Source: Anastrepha obliqua
Lineage: Eukaryota; Arthropoda; Insecta; Diptera; Tephritidae
Direction of reading: 5' to 3'
NCBI RefSeq assembly: GCF_027943255.1
Contig: NC_072896.1
Span: 5,642,001-5,706,000 of the forward strand
Length of the DNA stretch: 64,000 nucleotides
A program made the translations under genes and the position numbers. The notes under the pieces were generated by a model, which worked only from the letters and a program-made list of their open reading frames with translations, was not told the DNA's origin and ran no database searches. Shown here piece after piece: positions 45,520 through 55,039 of this stretch (position 1 is the stretch's first letter; the number at the start of each line of letters is the position of its first letter).

Positions 45520-46788
45520 ATGGCCAAGTGCAGCGTAATGTTGGTTGTATTGTGCACCCTCTTGGTGTTGCAGGTAATTTGATTGAGTTTATGAAGACGA
45601 ATGAAAAAAGTTGTATTTTAAATTTAAAAAAGTTAAAACTATTTAGGAATAGTTAAAACAAGGATAAACGACATCTAACGTGTAAATTTTTAAAAGTGAG
45701 ATTTTTATGAAGAAAATAACAGAAAAATCAAAAAAATTAATTTACGTCACTAATATATTTCAAAATTTCAATCGGAAATGTGGAGTGCGCTTACATTTCG
45801 AATTAGCGTTTGAAAAAATTAACAAAAAAAAAATTTCACATATTTCAAATAAGTATTTAAAAACTTGGAACCTCAGATTTCGCTTCAGTAACATTAGTAA
45901 AATAATGTTTTATTATTTTCAAAGTATAATTTATAAAAGTCACATTTAGAAAACTAAAATTAGCATTTTCAAAATAAGAGTTCGCATAAACGAAATACGC
46001 GAAGTAAACTTTGGATAAAAAATATTTTTTACATATTGAAAAACTGAAAATTTATATTATAAATATTTAAAAATAATCAAAAAATTAAAATTGTTAACTA
46101 TTAAAATATTTAATCAAAATTTGAAACCATATAAATTTGTTTAAGAATTGCGGCAAGACAAATAATTGGATAGTTTTCAAGCCATTTTTAGAGCCTTTAA
46201 GCCAGTCTCGCGCGGCTATTTTCCATTAGAGAGATTAACTGGATTGAACTTATCTCACTCTTATGGTGTGACTTATCCGATAATTGGCAGAAAAAATAAT
46301 TCTGCTGCGCAATTTGGTGCTCATATCAGATAAAACGGCTTTGTAGGTAAAATGAAATTTGAAAAAAAACAAACGTTTTTTTTAGTTTTTTCTAAATACA
46401 CAAAAATATCAAACTAAAGGTTCCAAAGAGCACAAAACAAAAAAAAAAAACAAAATCAAGAATAAAAAATTGTCTATAAAATTAGAAAAATCCTGGAATT
46501 ATCAGAGGAAAAAGACACTATACTATATACTAGTAACTTTTTAGTATTGATTCCATTTTGATTACACTTCTAAACTTTTTTAGTCTTTACTTATTTAGAA
46601 AAACGTAGACCAATCAACTGAAATTCATTATTCTTTTTCAGATGGTTGCTTCATACCCCGAAGAGGCTGCAACTGATGTAAAAGTGGCTTTGCCGGAAGG
46701 TGGTAAAGCTGAGGAAAAAGACAGTTCGAAGAGTGATAGTTCATCTTCGGAGGAAAAGAAGGATGATGCTCCGGCCGCTCCGGAATAA
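45520..46788 (+). CDS. Small secreted acidic peptide, two exons, 66 residues
   Basis: Exon 1 is 45520-45573 (18 codons), exon 2 is 46642-46788 (49 codons with stop). The intron 45574-46641 has donor GTAATT and acceptor TTCTTTTTCAG, phase 0. The start is the first ATG after the promoter, context GAAAAATGG. Protein: MAKCSVMLVVLCTLLVLQ, then MVASYPEEAATDV, a middle rich in Ser, Glu and Lys (KDSSKSDSSSSEEKKDD), ending APAAPE. The first ~22 residues form a signal peptide, likely cut after VAS or nearby, leaving a ~44-residue highly charged peptide without Cys. I do not recognise the family. A strong TATA, short leader and tiny secreted product resemble fly genes for seminal, salivary or haemolymph peptides; that role is a guess. 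Confidence 0.8.
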
Positions 46789-46854
46789 TCGGCCTTAAAT
46801 CCCATATTAGCTTAATAACGTTGTTGACCAATGCATTACTCGGATTGAAAATTT

Positions 46855-46860
46855 AATAAA
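46855..46860 (+). terminator. Poly(A) signal of the small-peptide gene
   Basis: AATAAA 67 bases after the stop codon at 46788, the first canonical signal downstream. Confidence 0.7.
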
Positions 46861-46869
46861 TATAGCCTA

Positions 46870-48072
46870 GCTCGCAAATTTGAAGTTTTCTTGAAAAGTG
46901 GGAAAAGCATGGTGACCTCAGCTACATTTGCCGGGTTTGCATAGACGCAAATTAGCTTAAAAGGTCAATTAGACAACTTACAAAAGTAGCCAAATAAGAT
47001 GCTAATAATACTTTTAGAACCCTCTCCGAGCATTTCCAATGCTGGTGATGTTGGTCAAGGTAGTCAGTAAATATATAGTTTTTTATTCTAAGAAAAGTTT
47101 AAGAATCTTCATTGTGCAAAAATAATCTTCAGTGAATAGTTTAGCACGAGGTCTCATATCCTTTGACGGTCAAGGCACATAACTCTTGTGGGAAAGGGGT
47201 ACTTGTAAATTATTCTTTTAAGAAGCTTTTGGCTGACAAATTCAGCATTCAAACTATGATCTAGGTATAACACCGCTTCTGGTACTAAATTAGACTCCCT
47301 TCAGGAAATTTTGTGAAACGAGATAGTATACTAAACCTTCACGAAGAATTTCTCTTATAAAATACTCGGACGAAAACGAGATTTGATTGCCTGTAACAGC
47401 ATAAAGTTTAACCAAATACAATATCCTACGACCACTGGACTTCATGAATCCACTTTAAGGTCCACATGTGGCTTTTGGAAATAATACCGATTTTCATTAT
47501 AATATTTTCCAGCTAGAACCTGTTTACTAATGATGTCCAGGTGAAGGTTGAAGATAGCTTCTGCAATCATCAGAAAGAGTAAATGTAGATCTCTCCATAC
47601 TGCCACTAAGGTTGAAAACAAGCCCAAACGAGTAAAATTCAGATTATGAGAAGTGATGAGACATTTGGATTTAATCTAACGAAGCTACCTGGATTTATGT
47701 ACGAGCTTGCCTGACTAAGTTTCTCTCAAATAGAGTTAAGTTTAAAGATGAATAGCTGCCGTTTATAGAAAGTATAGCAGAAACTAAAGATGCGATGGCT
47801 ATTTGGGTTAAATTGTCTATGTGATAGCTTCTGTTTTCTCTCACTAGAAGGAAGCAGCTGGTTTGCTACCAGTGAAACCAATGGTTGTCATCTAAATTTA
47901 AATATCTGCATGGGATTATCTAATGAGCAAATTCGACAACCAATCGATTAAGAGTCGATTTATCCATATGGGTACACATATTACTCTATTAGTTTAATAT
48001 TCAAAGTGACTATTGAAAGATAGATCAACGTCTACCTGCCATATAACGGTAAGTTCCAAAAAAGGGAAAAAA
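46870..48072. other. No gene seen
   Basis: Moderately AT-rich, without recognisable coding blocks on either strand. Possibly decayed LINE continuing from 48073, but nothing can be assigned. Confidence 0.4.
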
Positions 48073-49440
48073 TTATATTTCTGTTGCAAAACAGAAAGTT
48101 CTCAACAATCTCCTTCTCTCAAAAGTTCCCCCAGCATCCGAAATGGGTTGCTGTGAACCCAGCTTTTTTGCGTGTATGCCATTAGTCCAATGGCCGGCAC
48201 GTACAGCTGCTAGTTTGGAAATTGAATGGTGTGGAGTCCCCAGGATTTGATGCGCCCTGCGTCTATTGTAATGCGGCCAAAGGGTTTTCAAAATAGCAAA
48301 CGAAGAAATAGAGCTTCACCTGTTCTGAGAAATAAATTGTGCAATTCCTCTTTAATGGGGTATTCCCATGAACGGCGTGCGAAAAAAAGGAAAAGTTCGC
48401 GATTTTTTTTATGAAAAAAAAACTTCAACTATTTTTTCTTTTTACATTAGATTGTTTGATATTTAAAAATTGCAGAGATATGACTCAACAAAAAAAGGGT
48501 TGTCGCCGCACCTCAGCCATGATAACGGCCGTTCTATTCATCTGAAACAAAAAACTAAACAAATCATTTTATTCAGGAAGGTTGTCGTCATCATATGAAC
48601 TATTGTAGAATCTTTGAAAAATAATTACATGCAATGAAATGGCAGCCTCTCAAACATGAAAATAGCGATTCTACAATTTTTTTTTTTTTGGCTTTGGTGA
48701 GCCATAAAAATCGAAAATATTATTCGATTGTAATCATTCTAGTTCATATAATAGGGGCATTAATTAAAAACAAAATGAGATCTTACACGTCCAAATCAGT
48801 AAGTTACATTTTGATTTATCGTGGCTGAGATTTTAAAAACGTAAGTTTTAAGGAAACGCGTTTAAAGTTGAAAGTACCATTCTTCTGACCTGTGCGTGCT
48901 CGGCTTTAATTCTCCGTAACTCATGGAGATTTCAAGATTTCTCGTAAATTCCTGTTGGAGATTATTCGAAAAGGATTACAGAATTAAGTAATTAAAAAAC
49001 AAATAATTTTTTGAACCCGAATCATGGGAATACCCCCTTAACGACAGTCATAGGAATGCCAACCCCTGGGTGGGTGACCTCTAAAAAATTCCGTCAACCC
49101 CTTCCTGGCAAGCTTGTCAGTAATTCTATTTCCCTCCATGTTCCTATGTCCAAGATCAGAGTAATGTTATCTGCACCCCCAAGAGATTTGATCGCCCATT
49201 TTTAGAAGTTCACCAGTTTGGATCTGCACCATGGCATCGTCAGAGTCTTGATCGCATCTTGAATAACGGAAAACATGTTACTAACTCTTCATGTCTGCAG
49301 GATCGAAAAGACTTCTGCCTGAAAAACGCAAACAGTATTCGGCAGTTTTAAGGAAATATTTAGATAAATTTACTGATTTAGAGAATACCCCTGCTGCGAC
49401 TCCCAATTCCACCTTTGAACAATCAGTGAAGGCAGAGGTG
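48073..49440 (-). pseudogene. LINE RNase H and C-terminal relic, split by element C
   Basis: Minus strand. 49440-49042 carries RNase H: FTDCSKVELGVAAGVFSKSV, then AIKTLTMPWCRSKLV and GHRNMEGNRITDKLARKGL. After the TTAA element (48356-49037), 48355-48073 carries LWPHYNRRRAHQILGTPHHS, then LAAVRAGHWTNGIHAKKLG and a destroyed knuckle. This is the order of R1/I-type LINE tails. The two parts join in frame (PMTVV to KEELHNLF) when the element and one TTAA are removed. The Gly of TDGSK is Cys, and several frameshifts occur in both parts. Confidence 0.72.
48356..49037. mobile_element. TTAA-flanked inverted-repeat element C (682 bp)
   Basis: TTAA at 48352-48355 and 49038-49041. Ends TGGGGTATTCCCATGA and the complement of GGGGGTATTCCCATGA. 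Its first ten bases resemble those of element A (GGGGGTATTC). The interior is AT-rich with no transposase. Inserted in the LINE relic above. Confidence 0.82.
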
Positions 49441-49870
49441 CCAGCCTTTACTCTTACGAGGACATCAACCAGCCGGGCAGAGGCACCATCCCCATTAAGC
49501 GACCGGACATTCCAGGTGCATGCCCTCAAATCGTATTCCTTATTTCGTTTGAAGGGGTCTTCATTAGTGTTGGAAGTTCTCATCCGAGGCTTCGTTGCTG
49601 TTTTCATTGGGGGGGCTTTTTAAGTGGCGGGTCCCAAACCCAGCGCACAACCAGCTATGCTGGGATGCTTCGCCTTCTCACATTAGCTCACTCCCGAACG
49701 GGTGTTCAGAAGCTATCCACAGGATACGTGGGCTAATCCCGGACGTTGTGAGCTGCTTGAACCATATGTAGAAGAATCGTCCTGGCCACTCCCAAGTGAA
49801 TGGCGATCAGTAACTTTCCCCACATGCGTGGACTTCTACACATGGAATCATCCTCCATTATGAGTTTCTA
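49441..49870 (-). pseudogene. RTE-like LINE 5' end, start of endonuclease
   Basis: The minus-strand frame from 49607 reads MKTATKPRMRTSNTNEDPF, then LRACTWNVRSLNGDGASARL and VDVLVRVKA. This is the beginning of an apurinic-type endonuclease; TWNVRSL contains the conserved Asn. Upstream (49608-49870) is a moderately GC-rich leader typical of such elements. At about 49440 the frame passes abruptly into the RNase H of the neighbouring LINE relic, so everything after the first ~60 codons is missing. Confidence 0.68.
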
Positions 49871-50060
49871 TGATTCCAAAAAGTAATAACCTGCCCAAAT
49901 TAAATTTTAACAAAGAGTGCGCAGATATATGAAGTTCGCTTTTTACATTTCCTTACTTGTGTTTGGTACTTGCTTTATTTATTTGCTTTGTTTACCTGTA
50001 TATAATAAACAGACAGGTGATGGGAATAAATGTTTAAAACGAAGTAGTTTTTTTGTAACA

Positions 50061-50225
50061 ATGAGCTTGAAGGAGTTGCAGATAGAAGAAGTGCGAAAAT
50101 ACAAGCGTATGTATGATTTTTCTCTGAAGAAATACCGAAACGTGCAGAAAACGGTTCAAATTTGGGAGGAGATTGGGAGAGTGGTAAATGGGAGCTACAA
50201 TATAAAAATTACGAAGGTCACATAA
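50061..50225 (+). CDS. MADF-like domain fragment (doubtful)
   Basis: 55 codons: MSLKELQIEEVRKYKRMYDF then SLKKYRNVQKTVQIWEEIGR. This resembles the first two helices of a MADF (Myb/SANT-like) DNA-binding domain, where --I-EV-K-P-LYD-S---Y-N---K--AW-EI is usual. The frame stops before the third helix. A GTAAAT after GAGAGTG (near 50180) could be a donor, so this may be the first exon of a gene, or a piece of a Harbinger-type transposon, which encode such proteins. Upstream in-frame codons (49917-50060) look hydrophobic but are unconvincing. Confidence 0.35.
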   Translation: MSLKELQIEEVRKYKRMYDFSLKKYRNVQKTVQIWEEIGRVVNGSYNIKITKVT

Positions 50226-50449
50226 TTTTGATTATTTGCAACAGCCTTTCACTATTGTTCATTTTGGCATGCACTCACAAATATAGAAAATGAAAAGGTT
50301 TCACTACAAATTTAATTTTATCTTAACCACAAAATGTCAAGTGGAAACCATCCCCGTCGCAATTGTTTTAACGGACCAAATTTTCCGACGGGAATAAATC
50401 CCCACCAAATTAATTCAAATTAAAAGAATTGTTTTAATATATGACTCGA

Positions 50450-51300
50450 AATGAGAAAGATTGATAAAAAGGTGGAAGATGAAATTCTTTCACTGACTGA
50501 AAATGGTCACTTATCAAGAGAAATAGCACAACGCTTGGAACATAATGGATATAATGTTCTTAAATGACGGAATATAAAGACCCCAAAGGTGGCAAAAAGG
50601 CATCCCAATCTACTTTCGGACAGAGATGCACGAGTATTGGAGCGATTATTGGCCATCAAGTAAACAAAAGACCAAAAGTAGCCGCAAAACAGAATAAAAA
50701 CCCCGTCAGTGAATTGAAATTACGCAGAGCACCAGAAAAATTGGATTGGAGACCACCTTCAAGCCACAAAAGCCAGCATTAGCTGCCAAAAAGGTCAAAA
50801 GGGGTTGAGATTCTGCAAAAAGTACCAAAAATGGAGAGCTGATGACTGGAAAAAAGTGATATTAACCATTCTCAGTGGGGTTGGAAGCAATGTTTCTGGC
50901 GCTGACTGCATGAAAAGCTGAAAAAGCCCTAACTAAAACAAACGATGACGCAAGGCGGTGATAGCCTTATGGTGTGGAGCTGTGTCACGTGGTGGCATGT
51001 TGATCTATTGGTACAATTATTTGGGATAATGAAAAAGGAAGGCTATCTAAATATCTTACAGACCAATTTGTCGCATTTTGTTGGCCTAAGCGTTGAGACC
51101 TGATTTAAACTCGATTGAAAATTAATATGATATTCTAAAAAAATGGATAGCGTCTTACGAAATGCCCGCAAAGAACATCGACGAACTGTGGTCAAGAGTT
51201 CAGCAGGAATGGCATGATCTGCAAAACTTATCTATTGATAAACTGGTCGAGCACATGCCCAGACGTATAAATAACGTCATTAAGGCTCAATGTTAAAAAA
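50450..51300 (+). pseudogene. Tc1-like transposase relic
   Basis: Pieces in three frames follow a Tc1 transposase: EDEILSLTENGHLSREIAQR (helix-turn-helix), RWRADDWKKVI or close (KKYQKWRADDWKKVI, before the first Asp), SRGGMLIYW, then DLNSIENLWGILKKW-like sequence (51095-51150 in mixed frames) and NIDELWSRVQQEWHDL, HMPRRINNVIKAQC. The first and second catalytic regions are not readable. Clear terminal repeats were not found. Confidence 0.65.
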
Positions 51301-51309
51301 TATTAATAT

Positions 51310-53200
51310 TAAATTTTATGTTAAGTTTAAGTTATTGCCGAGCTAAATTGGCTAAATGAATCTTTTGTTATTTTTAAATATTTTATAAACTTAAATTAAT
51401 GCGTTTTATTTCTTAGCAAATGAAGTCTTTAAGCTGAAAATTGAATAGTAATATTTTGAAAAACTACTTCAAAAATGTATGAATATGACACACATTCATC
51501 CAGTTCTGCTCGCCACTTTACATAAGTTATGAATGGCTTCAGCGGCTACTTATTTACTAAGAGACAGAATTAAAGCATAAGTGAATTTAATTTCCATAAG
51601 CCGAGTTTCTCAAAAATGCATTTTATTCCAAAAAAAACAAACATATAGATTTAAATAATTCGAGCATAAATATAATATCCCTTCAAACTGCGTTGATTTT
51701 GCGCCTTATCAATTTCGTATTTTATTCGGATTAAGCCAATTAGCAGCGAACAAAGACGTTTATCTAATTATCGTCTAATTAAACCAATTCAATAAATCCA
51801 AGAGCGTTTGGAAAAAGCTACGATAATCTTCCAAATGGCTGCAGCACCTCCAATAACATCCGGATATCCGCGAGACTACACACCCATACATCCATAATAA
51901 AATGCAAAGCAAATCAACCAGCAACCTGAATGGCATATCCATTCTTGTTTAAACGCAGTTTGCATACAGCCAATTTGCTTGTAATTGAATTGTTGCACTG
52001 AATTGCAATTAAACTCTACTTTAGGAGCGTGAGCGCAAGCAAAGTTCTGCTTAACTTTTGTGCAAATTATCAACTGATTTATGAGCACTCATAATTAGTC
52101 CCTCCTGCAGCTTGTTAAAGTTTAACCATTTTCACTTTGCTATGTTGTTTTTTCTCACTTCTTTTCTAATTTGCTCTTATCTCGCTTTAAGCTGTTTTTA
52201 TTATCTGCGAACATACAGAAGGACCCGCACTCACACAATGAAACGTGCACAGCCTGATTTACATACAACTTTGACTCCTCTTGCTCGGCGGCGGGCATTC
52301 ATTGCTGCTCCTCCACATTGCTCGCTATCCGCTGCTCAATTCTTGTGCTTGCTGGCCCTTGCAGCGCTGAACCCGGCTTGGAGGGGGGTTCTACGGTGTA
52401 CTCTGTATGTATAGTATGAAGTTTCAACTGTTTGCCTGTGTTGCAATGCAATTTTCATTAAATCTCATTTCACTTTTTCTCTGCATTTTTTCCGTTTCTC
52501 ATTTGCCATATTAAATTATATGCACATCTAGCCACTCGCACGGATGTGTAGTTTTTGCTGTAACACATTTTTTGCACTTTTCCGTATCCGCCCACAATGT
52601 CGCCAGTTGGCGCCATCGCTTGTGCTGTCTTTGCTTCGTGTTGAATTTTGTATGTTGAAAAATGTTTTGTGCGCCTTCCGTGCTGTTTTCCAACATTTTT
52701 ATGCATTTCGCTTTTGTTGCCATTTCTTTGTGCATATTTTTTATTCTTCCTCATTTATTGTTTTTACATTGTGCAAGAATTCCCGTAGTGACATCTATGC
52801 CCCACCCCAATGAACATTTTTACTAAAGTGCTAAATTACTGTGTTGGGCGTTCACTCTTTTGCAGCTATCTGCTGCTCGGTCTTACCTACACACACACAC
52901 ATTTAACACTTGTACTACCTGCTGAAAAAACTCATTCTATTTTTCTGGAAATCTGGTTTATTTCTCTTTTGCTGTTTTGATGTTTTGCTGCTTGTCTGGA
53001 GTTGTTTTGAATGTCCGACATCGATATATCTTCCCAAAGTTTTTATCTCTGATATACCTGATGTATTTTTTACACCAAGCGCACAAAATTTGTTCCAAGC
53101 TAAGCAAGCTATACTACAAAATACGTATTCAGTTGAAATTTTTCAACAAAGAAACGAAAGGCATTATTCGCGAAGCCTGATGGCCTTAAATCAATAACCC
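51310..53200. other. No gene seen
   Basis: AT-rich with some pyrimidine-rich stretches (52100-53000) and a CA run near 52891. The frames there, such as 52112-52414, have no motif or splice context. Confidence 0.4.
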
Positions 53201-53221
53201 TTAAATTTTTTCTCAACTTTT

Positions 53222-53482
53222 TCAAGAGACCACTGCATATACACATTTGGCAGAAGTTGAGTCTGAGCCATGCTCCAAACAACAAGACAGGTTTGTGGAA
53301 CTCAAAACTTTGTATATAGATGGATCACTGACCAACAAGGAAATACCGCTATAGTATTCCTCGATACTTTCCAGCGATGATTGCCAATTTTTTAACGCTG
53401 ATCGGGCTTCCTCAAACTCTTCCAGAATTTGCTTGCATTCTTCAAGAAAGAAAAACGTTATGCGCGGACTTGGGGTATGTGT
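53222..53482 (-). other. Open frame without ATG, coiled-coil-like
   Basis: 87 stop-free codons on the minus strand, including FFFLEECKQILEEFEEARSA and LKNWQSSLESIEEYYSGIS, charged and heptad-like, ending at TGA (53222-53224). An AG precedes it at 53483-53484, so it could be an exon, but the upstream pyrimidine tract is poor. Could equally be a decayed Gag-like or LINE frame. No family recognised. Confidence 0.25.
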
Positions 53483-53663
53483 CTATTATTAGCCAGGCGC
53501 ACTCCAGCCAGGCCACTTCTAGAACCTCGTGTTGAACACTCTATCTCTGCAGCCTGTGGTCTAAAGTCATGTGGTGCTGAATGCTTGTGTTGAAGATCTT
53601 ACCCTTGCCGCTATAAACAAGCACACCCTCTTTTTAAGAAAACTATTACAGAAAGCACAAATT

Positions 53664-53722
53664 GGAGGAGGAGCTCGGCCAAACAACTAACAGAAGTGTA
53701 CGCGCCAATTATTTATTTGTTT
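53664..53722 (+). mobile_element. SINE tail fragment
   Basis: GAGGAGGAGCTCGGCCAAAC, then AGAAGTGTACGCGCCAATTA and an ATTTATT tail, identical in order to the end of the 54050-54895 copy. Confidence 0.65.
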
Positions 53723-53727
53723 AATTA

Positions 53728-53935
53728 CAGATGGTATTGGATATTGTGGTCCGAGTAGTGAGAGGAAAGATCTTTTACTTCTTTTCACTAAAAAAACGAG
53801 CTCTAACATTCTGCGCTGAATGGGCGCTTTCTACCAAAGTTAAGTACCTGGACATCATCTTGGAAAGGAAGCTCAAGTTGAAGCGCCACATCGAAGAGAA
53901 ATCCAAGCAGATCGTAGCTACCCAAATGATACATA
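53728..53935 (+). pseudogene. LINE reverse transcriptase, post-catalytic segment
   Basis: Reads KIFYFFSLKKRALTF, then STKVKYLDIILERKLKLKRH and IEEKSKQ. This is the block VKYLGVILD-KL-WK-HIE-K found after the YADD region in R1/jockey-type reverse transcriptases. Catalytic motifs are absent. Starts directly after the SINE tail. Confidence 0.68.
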
Positions 53936-54049
53936 ACCCTTGTGTAGTTTACGGGGTTTATACACCAGTAGAAGAAGTAAAAAATGGAAGCTGAGTTATG
54001 AATCACAAATAAAAATTGGTTAGGTTTTTGCAATTTGTTCAGCCGAAGG

Positions 54050-54895
54050 CGGTACAGCGGCCCAATGGGTTGGTGCATAACTACCATTCACAAGTGCGCA
54101 AGTTCGAATGCCCATGCAGGAAACATCATGATAGAAAAAGTTTTTTCTAATAGCCGTCGCCCCTCCGCAGTCGATGGCAAACATTCCAGTTTATTTCTTC
54201 CATGAAAAAGCTCCTTATAAGACACCATTTGCCGTTTGGAGTCGGCTTAAAACTGTAAGACCCTCTACTGGGTTGCCCATATTCGACGGACCCGACGGAT
54301 TTCGATGACTCTTTGGGCCCATTCCAATCGACGAGGCTTGTCCGCAGGCAACAATCTTTGCATCAATTGAATCTTATACGGGAATAAATGCCAATCAATG
54401 CGGATAATTCGTTGTAAGTGGTCCGAGCAATGCCCAACTGCTGAAGCGGCGATTTTGGGATGTCTTTGGCGACGCCTTGGTCGGTTTTGATTTGGCCTCT
54501 TTGGATTAGAAAGAGCATCACCAGTCGAAAACCTTTCGAACAAACGTTTAATGGTATTCTTAGAAGGCGCACCTTTCACATTATTTAATTTTTTATACGC
54601 ACGTTGAGTCTTCACAATTGACTTCTTTTGTTGAATGTAAATTTCAATAATTTGGGAGCGCTCGCGTGGCGTGTACTGTTCCATAGTAAAAGTCTGCTTG
54701 GACTGACGCTTCCAACGCGGTATGTTATTAAGCGATCTGACGTCTCTGTCAAAAGATACAGGGTTGCCAGATGGGTCCGTCGAATATGGGCAACCCTGTA
54801 GTTGTGAAACAACATCAAGACGCACACCACAAATACGAGCAGGAGCTCGACCAAACACCCAAAACGGGCGTAAGCGCCAATTATTTATTAATTTA
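54050..54895 (+). mobile_element. SINE copy interrupted by a mariner
   Basis: The head and body (54050-54267) include GCCCAATGGGTTGGTGCATA, box B-like AGTTCGAATGCC and CGCCCCTCCGCAGTCGATGG. The 3' part resumes at 54801 with GTTGTGAAACAACATCAAGA and runs to the ATTATTTATT tail. The break is exactly the TA-flanked element 54268-54798. Removing that element and one TA gives a continuous SINE. Confidence 0.88.
54268..54798 (-). mobile_element. Deletion derivative of a DD41D-type mariner (531 bp)
   Basis: Ends C(T/A)GGGTTGCCCATATTCGAC, TA at 54266-54267 and 54799-54800. On the minus strand the transposase N-terminus is intact from ATG at 54684: MEQYTPRERSQIIEIYIQQK, then SIVKTQRAYKKLNN and APSKNTIKRLFERFSTGDAL, a DUF4817-type DNA-binding region. 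After ADKPRRLEWAQRVIEI the sequence jumps to the left terminal repeat, so all catalytic residues are missing. It could bind ends but not cut them. Its longer relative is 58332-59643. Confidence 0.88.
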
Positions 54896-55039
54896 TTTTT
54901 AATTCTTCAAGAAAGTTACAAAATATTTCAATTGTATTGGGGTCACATGACAAGTCTTTACAAGGCACTCGAGTTATTAAATTCCCAGGAATTAAAAAAC
55001 AGCGTGAAAATAATTTTGATCTTTGTCTAGTTTATGGAG

